From Trichoplax adhaerens (lineage: Eukaryota > Placozoa > Uniplacotomia > Trichoplacea > Trichoplacidae), in assembly GCF_000150275.1 (NCBI RefSeq), contig NW_002060947.1, positions 6,940,947-7,004,946 of the forward strand: DNA of 64,000 nucleotides, read 5' to 3'. Every line of letters begins with the position of its first letter. Position 1 is the first letter of the stretch. The notes under the pieces were generated by a model. The model did not search any database, was not told the DNA's origin, and saw nothing but the letters and a program-made list of their open reading frames with translations. Position numbers and translations under genes: made by a program. Positions 13,275 to 28,544 of the stretch are shown here, piece after piece.

Positions 13275-14286
13275 CTATTTCAGTATCAAAATATATAGCG
13301 ACATTGCTATACAACTAAGGGACACCATCCAATGTAGCCTTGTGCCAATAATTGAAGCTACAGAAAAAAACATTAAGAAAACCTGCTTAAAAATTGCTAG
13401 AATGAATTTGTAAGGCATTCTATATACAGTAATAGAGATTTTACCATTCTACATCGATTACAAGTGTACATTTTCTCTTAATAAGTAAGTAAATTCTATG
13501 ATTTCGTGGTTCAATTAGGGTCATATGGTTTCAAAATCTCTCAATTTTATATATATTCAGTGGATTTGTTTCGTAGCAACAATATCCGTTTATTTATTTG
13601 GTTTCGACTAACCTAAGTATTATATCACTATAATCTATTGCATAGGATAATAAAATTACTAAATCAAGCCAATGTACGCCACCTAAAGGCTTTTCTATCT
13701 GCTTATTCTTGTATAAAATCTAAGCTTTCTATTTTATAACTATAATCAGGTCGATTCGAAAATGCATGACTTGTTTCGTTATAATAACGTCATTCTAAAG
13801 TACCGAGATTATTCTAAATGTAGTAATGTATGAGAAATATTAATCTAATCGGTAAGTCTATCAATTTTAACTAGTCTATTCTTAACTATCCACAATTGGA
13901 AGTTTTCGGTATACTGTGTGATACTAATTGACATTTTAAACCTATCAGTGGTGGCATTTTTTATGCAATTTAGCTACCTTTGTAAAGAACACCCATCAGA
14001 CCTTTCTTCTCCGTTAATAGCCATTCTCGGAGTTTAGGAATATGTCTCATGTAAGCACAAGTACAGATTATTAGCAGGCCAATTGCTAGAACTCCATCAA
14101 AGCTATACGCTGTAAATAAACAGTGCCAAAATAATTCAATCAACAACAAGTAATGAGGGAATATTAGATGCTATCGATTACTCTAGCACAGATATCGCCT
14201 CAAACAAAACTTTACTAGTCTATGAATATTGTAAATAATATCGATAGCACTCAATAAGGTAATTGTAAGCTACTAAATGTAGTCAT
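13275..14286 (-). CDS. TMEM167B: Kish-B / TMEM167B, small secretory-pathway membrane protein
   Basis: Small two-helix membrane protein of the Kish family, linked in animals to Golgi and secretory transport. Exons in coding order: 14286-14274 (start, tentative), 14109-13978, 13357-13275; 228 nt giving 75 aa, against 74 aa for the human protein as I recall it. Exon 2 reads [20 protein letters not shown] followed by [15 protein letters not shown]; exon 3 reads SIIGTRLH and ends in a hydrophobic helix and ILILK. Splice phases join without a break (G+CT across the second intron). YS-DG, CTCAY, WLL-EKKG and IGTRLH are Kish-B signatures. The 13-nt first exon (M-T-T-F) was chosen because its phase, donor and total length fit; it is the weakest part. 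The gene runs convergently to RAF. Confidence 0.88.
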
Positions 14287-16329
14287 TTAATGTTAACATG
14301 GAATGGTTGACTTGCTCACTTCTTTTCTTAGACAACAGGGACCATGATTCAAAATGGAGTATCAACATAACTCATCAACACTTAACTGGAAAAGCTTACA
14401 AGATACATCAAAGCAAGAGTTACTAGTTCAGTACAATGTTGCGACGTGCATGCTTCAGGTATCACTAAGGATTGAATTGGATGTCATGGAATAGGCATTT
14501 TTATATGATGATGATCAAAATCCTTGTATCTATTTGACGCCTCCATTACTTTACTTGTACAGTATGTTAAAACTATACTATACCAGTATACAGTATACTA
14601 GTAAAGTAGAAGGATCAAGTTTTTTAATCTTCCCTTATAAAAATTGCATTCTGCATAGTACAAGCTGGCAAACTAGACTAGACGATGATTATCAATGCTT
14701 GATGTAAAGGCTAATATCCAAAATAATAACTACTCACTCCTTGGCAATCCACTGCCAGTTATTGAAGAGATTAATTACGACTACATCATGTAAACCGCTA
14801 TTCATATCTGCATGCCAGCGGCATTCAAACCCTATCAGCAAAGGTTTATTGGATAGAGAATCCATATTGGTCAATCATGATATTCTATATTATCCCCTAA
14901 AATATTCAATCTATACCCACGAATGCCTTATCCCTATCCAGCTTGTGCTGAAGTTGTATACTATATATACGTTTAGAAGATCGTTTGAGTTAGCGTTATT
15001 ACCATTGGTCATTCTTTCTTCTACTTGTTCTTGCAGCCACACAATCGATCAGCTCTATGGAAATAGTATCACCGAGTAGATGGAATACAGCGTCTTGGTT
15101 ATGATTGAAGTATGCGTTACAAGGATTAGTGAGAATTTCCCTTTTAGTCGTTGTTGAAATCGCGGTGAGATGGACAGAAAGCTCTTAATGGTCGCTTCTA
15201 CTGCTCTGCTGTATCAATCTAGCCGCCGGGTACTATATATTAGTACCATTCCGTCAGCATTGCATCGGATCGATGGACAAGTTATTCATACGATCTTGTA
15301 AACCCCTATCGTGCCTATACTGTAGGTACCAGCGATCATGCCGTTTAATCACTGGTAGAATAGTGCATAAAACTCTCCCGATGCAGCCATTGCAACCTTT
15401 CGATCGATGACCTAAGCGAACAAATGATGTTCAAAGCATAGTGGGTTTACAGTAAGATGAAGAGAGCGATCGGACAGGCATGCCAACAAGGTATCCAATA
15501 CTACTGCAATGGACAGATGGCCATGATTTTACAGTATACGACTATGAAATGGCTTCTCCTTGATTTCCCTTGACAGTATGAAGAGTATACTATTCGCTAT
15601 TTCCCCTTTCTATCATTTTTTCAGAGGTAAACGGAAACGGTAAAGCCATGTTGATGAAGAAACGATGGAGATCAACAGTAATATCCGACTCCTACAATTT
15701 TGATGGACTTTGATGGTATTTTCATACCGTTGATACGATGAGAGTATCAATTTGTCGCCATTCCATCAGTATCATGGAAAGTCAATGAAATTGGGTTGTC
15801 TTAAGCTCTATTTACTAGTCACTTTTCTATCTACTGTAGTTCTAGAGCAAGCATCAGTAACAGTAAGAGCTAGATCGGAAAGGCACATCGCCTACTGCTT
15901 TATTGCAATCTTGACTTCAATTTAGTCTATCAAAACTGTCGGAGTCAAATATTACTGTTGATCCTACGACGATATACTATGGCTTTCTTGAAGTAGTCCA
16001 TGATCGGGATTCCTTCCTATGGATACCGATTTCTACTCATTTTTGGACCACAGTATGTTAATCTCATGGCAGCACTAAAGTGGACTGTAGAGTAGAAAAT
16101 TTCTCTTTTCCTAATAGACGATGATGAGTTAGTTTATGACTGGCTTATCCATCTACTACAGCCTACCATCAGCGGATGGTAGGCTGTATGATAGCCTACT
16201 AGCCATCACTGTGTCAACGAAATGCGAGAGATAGCTCGTAAAGGATAGTGGACTAATTTCTGTCCTTGAACAACTCCCCTTGTCAATCAAATTGCAGCTG
16301 ATTAATAAATTAATTCATTATTGCCTGCA
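14287..16329. other. Intergenic, no gene recognised
   Basis: The region lies between Kish-B and the satellite array. An open frame of 112 codons at 14741-15079 (+) has no recognisable features. A perfect stem-loop at 16157-16188 is listed separately. Confidence 0.45.
16157..16188. other. Perfect 14-bp stem with 4-nt loop
   Basis: Arms 16157-16170 and 16175-16188 are exact reverse complements around the loop AGCG. The right half is followed by a partial further copy of 'tagcctact'. No T tract or gene context suggests a terminator; its role is unknown. Confidence 0.5.
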
Positions 16330-18010
16330 CAAGTGGATTAACCTTGACAAGAACAGACAAAGCCAACATTAGAGCTAAAGAATGTAAATTTGTGATGCAA
16401 AAATGTGTAAAACAGATGTCGTTTTCAATCGATTACGTTATTACGAACACCGCTTAGCTGACGACATTGGTTTTGCATCGTTGCTACGCAACTTCTTGTA
16501 CTCTACAGTAGGTCAATCTGTAGTCTTAGCCTAGCCGCCGCTAATAAGCCTTCCTTTGCTATTTAATTAATATGTAAAAATTATTTCCTGCACTAGTCGA
16601 TTAACCTTGACAAGAACAGACAAAGCCAACTGCAGAGCTAAAGGTTGTAAATTTGTGATGCAAAAATGTGTAAAACAGATGTCGTTTTCAATCGATTACG
16701 TTATTACGAACACCGCTTAGCTGACGACATTGGTTTTGCATCGTTGCTACGCAACTTCTTGTACTCTACAGTAGGTCAATCTGTAGTCTTAGCCTAGCCG
16801 CCGCTAATAAGCCTTCCTTTGCTATTTAATTAATATGTAAAAATTATTTCCTGCACTAGTCGATTAACCTTGACAAGAACAGACAAAGCCAACTGCAAAG
16901 CTGCCTTGTGTGGCCCTTCACTAAAGCAAAATGATTATGCTGCAAAAATGTGTAAAACAGATGTCGTATTGAATGGGTTACGCAACTGGCGACATTGGTT
17001 TTGCATCGTTGCTGACTCTCCAAGCTGGACAACTTATTGTACTGTAGGTCAATATGTAGTCTTAGCCTAGCCGTAAATAAACCTTCCTCTGCTATTGAAT
17101 TAACATTTAAAAATTATTTCCAGCAGTCTTAGAGCTAAAGATTGTGATGCAAAAACGTAAAACATGTAATGTAAAAGGTAAAACAGATGTCGTATTCAAA
17201 GGGGTACGCACCTGGCGACATTGGTTTTGCATCGTTGCTAACTCTCCAAGCTGGGCAACTTATTGTACTGTAGGTCAATCTGTAGCCTTAGCCTAGCCGC
17301 CAATAAACCTTCCTCTGCTATTGAATCAATCAATATTTAATAAAGATTATTTGCAGCTGCCTTACAGCTGAAGACTGTGATGCCAAAATGTGCAAAACAG
17401 ATGTCATATTCAAGGGGTTACGCAACTGGCGACATTGGTTTTGCATCGTTGCTAACTCTCCAAGCTGGGCAACTTATTGTACTGTAGGTCAATCTGTAGC
17501 CTTAGCCTAGCCGCCAATAAACTTTCCTCTGCTATTGAATTAATATTTAAAAATTATTTCCAGCAGTCTTAGAGCTAAAGATTGTGATGCAAAAACGTAC
17601 AACATGTAATGTAAAATGTAAAACAGATGTCGTATTCAAGGGGTTACGCAACTGGCGACATTGGTTTTGCATCGTTGCTAACTCTCCAAGCTGGGCAACT
17701 TATTGTACTGTAGGTCAATCTGTAGCCTTAGCCTAGCCGCCAATAAACTTTCCTCTGCTATTGAATCAATATTTAATAAAAATTAATTATTTGCAGCTGC
17801 CTTACAGCTGAAGATTGTGATGCCAAAATGTGTAAAATAGATGTCGTATTCAATGGATTACGCTGACTATCATTGGTGACATTGGTTTTGCATCCTTGCT
17901 GACTCTCCAAGCTGGGCAACTTCTTGTACCGTACAGTACTATAGGTCAATAAGTAGTCTTAGTCTAGCCGCTAGCAAACCTTCCTCTGCTATTTAATTAA
18001 TATTTAATCA
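16330..18010. repeat. Seven-copy satellite-like tandem array
   Basis: The core 'ggttttgcatc' recurs with its 'ttttgcat' at about 16471, 16734, 16999, 17225, 17439, 17665 and 17885. The first spacings are about 264 bp and the later ones 214-226 bp. Copies share 'gtaggtcaat', 'cttagcctagccg' and 'cttcctctgctatt'. Copies 4 and 6 share an 'aaacatgtaatgtaaaa'-type insert, while copies 5 and 7 share 'gccttacagctgaaga', so the right half is a duplicated dimer of about 440 bp. The array ends about 260 bp before the MAPKAPK2 start codon. Confidence 0.85.
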
Positions 18011-18273
18011 ACTGATGAATGAGTCACTACCGTACCATCTGTAGGCGCATTCCTGCACGGTTAATCACGGCGTCGTTCCACCGTCTGTCCGCCAGCAAGT
18101 CTCTTGCCCAATCAGCATTTTGTCAGGCGATAGTCTAGGTGCCCAAAAGGGGCCCAATATCGTATGGAAATGTATGGTGGAACGAGCCGTATCTGGTAAT
18201 TGTATGCAAAGGAGTCCAGTATATCTAGCTGCAACCTCCTTGCGTTGGCTTATTTGCTGGTAAGAGAAAGCAA

Positions 18274-22414
<4,141 letters not shown>

Positions 22415-23327
22415 AATCTACTTCTAACGGATTCCTTACATATGCGATGGAATATATTGTTGTGGTTTATGGAGATAAATCACCGTTTTACTGTGTACTT
22501 GATTTGTGTCGAAACGACATTTTATACCGTTATTTCAGAGTAGATAATTATCAACTGCTCGAAATTGTTTCAATCAGCGAAAAATTTAGATTAGTACACT
22601 TTTATTTGTATTATATGACCGTTCCTTTTTAACGTTTAATTTATTTTTAAGGCGTTAGGATTGTAGGTATTTTCAATGTGTGTAAAGTAGCAATTAAATC
22701 ATTCCATAATTCAATAATAATTCGAAAGATATCATGTACCGTATGTGGTTGTAAATTCGTATATATGCATTATCCTAAATGACCGAGATTATTATATGCG
22801 GTTATTTAGTTCCATGTTGATGTCTTATGACATCATCTCTGTATAAGGATATACGATGATAATTTGTTTTTGAATTTAGGTAGGAACTGAATTAACCAAG
22901 CATCATTACATGTCTTTGCTGCTTCTATGATTTATCAACAAAGCAATCGATGATTGCAGCAGATCTTAGCACAGCGATCGTCGCATCGGTTGTCACCGAC
23001 ATGATGCTGATGCGGCTAATCTGATACTTATAATATAGATCTCTAAATAAACAATCTTATAAACCGGCAATGCTATCTATCATAACCATGATTTTATTGC
23101 CCCTCTAAACATCCTTCATTGAAAAATGCAAAACGAAACGTCTCAATAAGTTGGCGAAACATTTTTTAAATTATAGACTAGTTTAAAAATAGTGAGATTC
23201 TTTTTGTTAGAGTGTGGCTGTACAGTACAGTATATAATTAGTCGATAGATAAAAGGTAATGGCGAAGACAGCAGTCATTTGTACACGTCAATTCTAACCA
23301 CTACTGCAATGTAAGAAAGAGTTCAAT
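22415..23327. other. Convergent intergenic region between MAPKAPK2 and CFAP299
   Basis: This 0.9-kb stretch holds the 3' flanks of two genes that point at each other. No further exon is recognised; the short frame at 22447-22632 lacks recognisable features. Confidence 0.5.
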
Positions 23328-24149
23328 TTAAGTTTTTCTACGTGTCATATGATCATAAATGACCACTTGAGTATACATTGACGTTAATAATGGCACTCTC
23401 ATCGAATTATCACCAGGTGTTTGCGCTTTTGGGTCAACGTTCAAGATTTTTCGGTCTCTTTTATTCTTAAATAATAAACCTGAAGTATTCTCCGACATGA
23501 CTTGATAGTTGGGCGTCGAATTCGATGTCGATGTTTGAGTTTCCCAGTTATAAAAACTCAGATCGGATGCTCTAGGTAATAATTTCTTTTTACCAATAAA
23601 TATAGGGTCAAAATCTTCCGTTTTTAGACGATGAGCATAGTCGATATATCCTAAAAATAGAACCGTAATCGATTTAGACTAAGGGTCAAGAGAAAAGATA
23701 AAGATATCACAATTTACATGAAATAATTTTGTAAATCTACGTAGTGCAAAGATAGAATATAAATCACCTGATATTTCTTGACCTCGAGAATTTTTATCTC
23801 GAATAAAAATAATAGATGTCATTTTACCACTCCTATTTGCTTCTTCCCTTTGAGCTAAAGCTATGAGAAATTCATCTTTTAATTCTTTACCAGAACTAGC
23901 TAATGTCTTTTGTTGGCCACGCTTTGATAATCGACTCGCTTCTGCTGCTTTCTTCCTAGCCTCAAATTCCTCACGTTTAAGAACTTCACCGGAGCCTCTA
24001 TATCCTAATTCGACAAGTTGTCTTGCAAGTTCTTCATCTTCCAGGTAGTATAAATCCATAGGTGTAATTTGACTATCTAAAAAATCTTCGTACGTATTAA
24101 ATTCTGTGACTATGCCATCGCCACTGGCTGGAACGTCGTCCTCCATCAT
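23328..24149 (-). CDS. CFAP299: CFAP299 (cilia- and flagella-associated protein 299)
   Basis: Conserved protein of ciliated organisms, associated in mammals with sperm flagella and testis; its molecular role is not well defined. Two exons: 24149-23768 and 23650-23328, joined across a 117-bp intron in phase 1; 705 nt, 234 aa, close to the 233 aa I recall for the human protein. Strongly diagnostic blocks: [107 protein letters not shown], and the ending [12 protein letters not shown]. The first of two adjacent methionines is used as start. Together with KIF3A it implies a ciliated organism. Confidence 0.96.
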
Positions 24150-24220
24150 GGTTCCGTTCCGAGTGATTGATCTGACTTTGTTGAATTTGTTGAAATACTT
24201 ATCGTAGAAACGAGTTCAAT

Positions 24221-24350
24221 AATAATGAATCTAGCCTATTTCTAATAGACTATAAATGTTTTGATGATAATGAATCTAGCCTATCTCTAATAGACTATAA
24301 ATGTTTTGATGATAATGAATCTAGCCTATTTCGAATAAACTATAAATCTT
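24221..24350. repeat. 45-bp tandem repeat x3
   Basis: The unit beginning 'ataatgaatctagcctat' recurs at about 24222, 24267 and 24312, with one to a few differences per copy. It lies 70-200 bp upstream of the CFAP299 start codon, so it sits in the probable promoter or 5' UTR. Confidence 0.85.
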
Positions 24351-24678
24351 TTTTGATGAAAAGTAGAAAGATAGTGTTATCAACTTTAAAATTTGTCGGT
24401 TAATCAATATTCTAACGACATAAACTATTGGAAGGGCTTGCTGCAATGTTGCCCAATTAATTGGAATGCAACTGCTTTTACACTCTAGTTGGATATTGTA
24501 AAAAAACACTATAACTCTTCTCTATCGTTAATGACTGCCTTATATTGATATGGATGTTATAATAATGTGCTTCTAGCTAGTGTTAGCGGCTACTGTTCGT
24601 ATTATTTTTGTTGCATCCCTACCACCGTTCCTAGAAAGACTTGAAAGTTCGTTGATATAGCAACGCAGTACACAACAT

Positions 24679-24691
24679 TTGCGCATGCGTA
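24679..24691. promoter_or_regulatory. NRF1-like palindromic site
   Basis: TTGCGCATGCGTA matches the animal NRF1 consensus (GCGCATGCGC) at nine of ten core positions. It lies about 530 bp upstream of CFAP299. Binding is an inference from the motif only. Confidence 0.3.
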
Positions 24692-26954
24692 ATTACCTTG
24701 AAGACGTTCTTGAAACGTACCGTACCGGTATCATTCGATCCTGGTCTCCTATGGTCGATGGCACTACGGCTACAAGGGTTTCTACTGTCTAGTAGCCATG
24801 ACAAAGACCTAAAAAAAACTTCCTACTACAAGGGAAACTGCTGGAAATTTAGATCGAAACTTACTTTTAAAGCGCCTCGATAGAGCAGTTTGCCTTCTAC
24901 TAATGCTAGTGTAAAGTCTAGTTAATGATCATTATTGAAATTAATTATTACTTGCTGCCCAGTGTAGAACATCAACAAGAGAGACGGGAAACTAATGAAA
25001 ATAGGGAGGCCGACACTTTGCTTGCTATTTTAATTGTTGTTTACATGTGAATTAACCGTTTATATAATATTGACTGGTGTGATGAAGCAGGGACTGTTCA
25101 ATTTAGTAGTTTTTGGACGAAATTAGACTAGCTTGGCTTTTATTGATTATATTACAGCAGAATAAGGTCTACTTATTCCTTTACTGTCAATTCAACGGTC
25201 TCTAAACCCTCGTAAAACAGTCTTCCACCTGGAAACAGGAATAGTAAAGCTTATAGCGGTCATCTACGAAATTTAAAAATTTGAAAAGACAATTTGAGAC
25301 GATAGGGGCATCCAATTTCAGTTTATTCTACAAATAACATGGGTAGTTAGATATCTATCGTGATTGGTTAGAAGTACAATCGGCAATTTTTGAATTAAAA
25401 GGTTTCAGGAACGATGAAATATAGAGTTTGCGAGAATAATCTGTATAACAAACGCAATACTCAAGCTTCATTTTTCGTTACTTTCCTCAGCACTTTACTT
25501 GTTTGCGACATTATGGTATATTTAAATGGCATTTACAGATTTGATTTAATTGCGTGGAATATCAGGGACTTTTCAGAAAAATATTCCTCTTCTCCTTTTT
25601 CAACTAGTCCTCGTGACTACATAGGCTATCGAAATGACAATATACCCAAATTTAAAAGACGGATGTGAAAATACTTTCAGCTAAAATGAGTCAAGTATTC
25701 GTCACATCTAGGATAGGAATTCATGCTAGTTCACTTAATTATATTATTTATATATAGTATAAGGAATAGTTATCAAATTCTTGAAATACTCAAAGAAGAG
25801 AGTGTGGTAAATTTAAAATCGCCTCATAGATTAGTCGCGATCTGTAATTTAAAACAGTAGAATCACGACGCAATCAAGTTAGGTATCCAAGGTGTTAATT
25901 GAAGACTTAGCAAAGATTCATTTACATTATAAATGAAGTTAATTGATTGCCTAAATTAGGTATCTACCACCGAAATCGCACTTTTACCACCTGGCAAGAT
26001 ACGATAGTTTTGGATTTTTCCCTGATTGAATTTCATCTATAAACGTGTTGATATTATGTTTCCAGTCTATTAACTATCTTAATCACCGAGTTGCCTTTAG
26101 AGCGCAATAAGATCGATCGATTACGGTAATTAAAGACGTAAAACATTAAGTGCTATCAGATAGACCGTAAAGAAATTTCGGCTTGTCTTCCACAAAGAAT
26201 TAGGTACAAGAAATAAGAAAGGCCTTTGACGAAACCTATTAAATCCTATCCAAACAAAGATAGTACGGTAATAAAGTTGTGGCACTACTGATCGTAACCT
26301 ACTAGACTAGCATATGAAATTTTTACGTACTGTATGCTTATGTATAAAATCCACACCAGATCATATATGGTAATTATACTAACTGCATGTTTCTAAATAA
26401 TCTTTTAATAAAATTTGAATTTCGCATAGGCATGCCGAGCATGGAATCCTTGATATTGTCAGTTTTAAATGTATGTTTATTAGAAAAATAACAGCCAATC
26501 TTAATAGACTGCATATTTAAATCTACAAAGTTAACAACTACAATGACTGCTCATTGCTGTATCAACCTTAGAGATACTTGCCAATTTCGGGTCGATCGCA
26601 TTCATGCCGTGAAATGCCCCTAAATTAGTAAAGAAGAAGTACTGGTGCTTGCGTAATTAGATTCTAAATAACAGGTGTTTATCAAAAATTGACAACTTTG
26701 TAAACATGCAGTATCCAATCGATTTATGGAAGGCAGAGCGATGCTAGTTTAGTATAACAGATTAGGCATAAAACATGGCATACAATCTTTACCACCTGTT
26801 TCTCCTTACGGAACCTATCGAAAATGTTATAGCAATCTTTCCAGTTAGCCGTTACACCTTCTAGATTACCTCTTGCACCTAGGAGGTGTAAGGTGCTTCT
26901 TGAACTCAACGATTGTGTTTATAAGAACCAGTGTATTTTGACAACTGATATCAA

Positions 26955-28544
26955 ATGCAGAATCAAAAATTCAAAGCAAGACCAGTCTTACAAATGCCAT
27001 CGTTAATTAAATTACCCTATGAGTTGTTGCAACTTATCCTTTCTCACCTTACTTTACGTAATTTAGCTGCATTAAGTAGAACATGCAAAGAATTGCACAA
27101 TTTGATAATGTCAGATTATACTTGGCAAAATCTAGTTCATCAAGACTTAACATGTAGTCCCAATCTCTTATTAGGAGAGAATTACTACTTTTTCTACAAG
27201 AGAATGTATATTGGCCATGTTGAAATGGTTAAAACCTACCTAGGTGATGATAATCAATACTGCAAATCCATTAGGTCATTGTGTACGAAATGTAATCCTG
27301 ACGAATTCTCCGGATGGAAGTTAATCAGCTACAGCTATAAGATGTATTTACGAATGCCAACGCTATCAGAAGGTTTACTATTTGCGGCGCGCAATGGCTT
27401 AGAGCAATTTGGCCGCCGTATTCTTCATCAGTTTCGACGAACTTGGCATAATTATACCTCTGCATGTAGCAATTACGATAATCCCATTAAGATTGCAGCA
27501 TTGATTGCCATTATTCATGACCATATTCACTTCGTATGGATGCTAGAAGCTCATGCAAGTCCGCGCCTATGGTGTCCGACTACTTTAATTAGTACCAGTG
27601 AGCAGAAATTATTTTACAAAGCTCTACTATCTCCGTACAGGACATGCCGATGTATGCTAAATCTAATTAAACCCGAGCGCATACCGCCACTCAACGCAGC
27701 GTATAATAACGATATGACTAAGTTGCAACAATTAATATCATTAAGGGGCATTAAAAGCGTCAACAAGAAAGATCGCCATGATTGCAACCTGTTACAATAT
27801 TGTGTAATCTTCCAATTTAATGACAGCATTAAAATACTCATAGATCATGGCGCATCAATCAACGATGAATTTTCAAATCCTGCGATCAGCCTTTTAGAGA
27901 TGATTATAATCAAACAAAATATAAAATGTTTTCAATGGTTTATTCATGATGGAAATGTTCAGCTATGCATTAAATTATCCATTCAACATACTTTTATTGA
28001 CGGAATTCATTACTTGTATCGACTTTATAATCAAGAAGAAATGAAAATTATGATCCGAGAAGAAGTCTATCTTCAACTTGAAGCGATATTGAAAGATACT
28101 AAAAGCGAATATTACTGCCAATTTCTACTTGCTCACCTGGATCATTGCGATTTTTTGGATTTAATGACTATTATAAAATTGGTGCCCTACCTGAAAATAG
28201 ATCAATCAACCATAACAGAATTTTATAACAACAACGCGAGCCTGTCTTTAATTTGTATGCTTAGCCGTTCTGATTTAACACCAATTCAAATAGCAAAGTC
28301 TTTACCCTACTTTGACCTTTTGCAAATAATTTTATTGCTTGCTGATAAATCACTTGATGATGATATGATCATGCTACAAAGAATATTTATCAATATAATT
28401 GATACAAGATGTCGAATTATCCTTACAGATAATCGTATGCAAACTCGCTATGATCGAGTAATTAATTATTATTTACAGTATTTGTCTGATCACAATGTCG
28501 GAATTAATCCAGCACAAATTGTTGGAAAATATAGGCTGGTATAG
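26955..28544 (+). CDS. F-box protein with ankyrin-like repeats, intronless
   Basis: Single uninterrupted frame of 529 aa. Residues about 14-62 form an F-box (LIKLPYELLQLILSHL, then RNLAALSRTCKELHNL and YTWQNLVHQDL), which in known proteins binds SKP1 and brings a substrate to an SCF ubiquitin ligase. The remainder is helical with weak ankyrin-type units: 'PLNAAYNNDMTKLQQLI', 'DCNLLQYCVIFQFNDSIKIL' and 'LIDHGASINDEFSNPAISLL'. The C-terminal 200 residues are leucine/isoleucine-rich helices with no clear repeat. The start is the first ATG of the frame; a second in-frame Met lies 13 codons later, just before the F-box. The lack of introns, unlike every neighbour with a known family, suggests retroposition or a lineage-specific expansion. 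The F-box is sure, the ankyrin part less so, and the target is unknown. Confidence 0.8.
   Translation: MQNQKFKARPVLQMPSLIKLPYELLQLILSHLTLRNLAALSRTCKELHNLIMSDYTWQNLVHQDLTCSPNLLLGENYYFFYKRMYIGHVEMVKTYLGDDNQYCKSIRSLCTKCNPDEFSGWKLISYSYKMYLRMPTLSEGLLFAARNGLEQFGRRILHQFRRTWHNYTSACSNYDNPIKIAALIAIIHDHIHFVWMLEAHASPRLWCPTTLISTSEQKLFYKALLSPYRTCRCMLNLIKPERIPPLNAAYNNDMTKLQQLISLRGIKSVNKKDRHDCNLLQYCVIFQFNDSIKILIDHGASINDEFSNPAISLLEMIIIKQNIKCFQWFIHDGNVQLCIKLSIQHTFIDGIHYLYRLYNQEEMKIMIREEVYLQLEAILKDTKSEYYCQFLLAHLDHCDFLDLMTIIKLVPYLKIDQSTITEFYNNNASLSLICMLSRSDLTPIQIAKSLPYFDLLQIILLLADKSLDDDMIMLQRIFINIIDTRCRIILTDNRMQTRYDRVINYYLQYLSDHNVGINPAQIVGKYRLV

Larger units (their letters stand above)
24150..26954. other. Intergenic, no confident gene
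   Basis: The left end holds the CFAP299 upstream region with a small tandem repeat and an NRF1-like site (separate entries). Open frames at 25414-25668 (+, 84 codons, with one hydrophobic stretch) and 26724-26909 (-, no ATG, possible donor after EKQ) cannot be tied to any family or to other exons. Confidence 0.45.

Noticed and set aside
14741-15079. 112-codon + strand frame in the Kish-B to satellite interval
   Set aside because: No recognisable motif, no flanking splice partners and no family resemblance; length is possible by chance.
16330-18010. CRISPR-like regular repetition
   Set aside because: Units are over 200 bp, contiguous and diverged, without short direct repeats and unique spacers; the DNA is eukaryotic.
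25414-25668. 84-codon + strand frame with a hydrophobic stretch
   Set aside because: ATG-initiated but isolated, with no family resemblance and no clear signal-peptide cleavage pattern.
26724-26909. Minus-strand frame STLHLLGARGNLEGV with a possible donor after EKQ
   Set aside because: It lacks an ATG and I found no upstream or downstream exon to join, so it cannot be supported as a gene.
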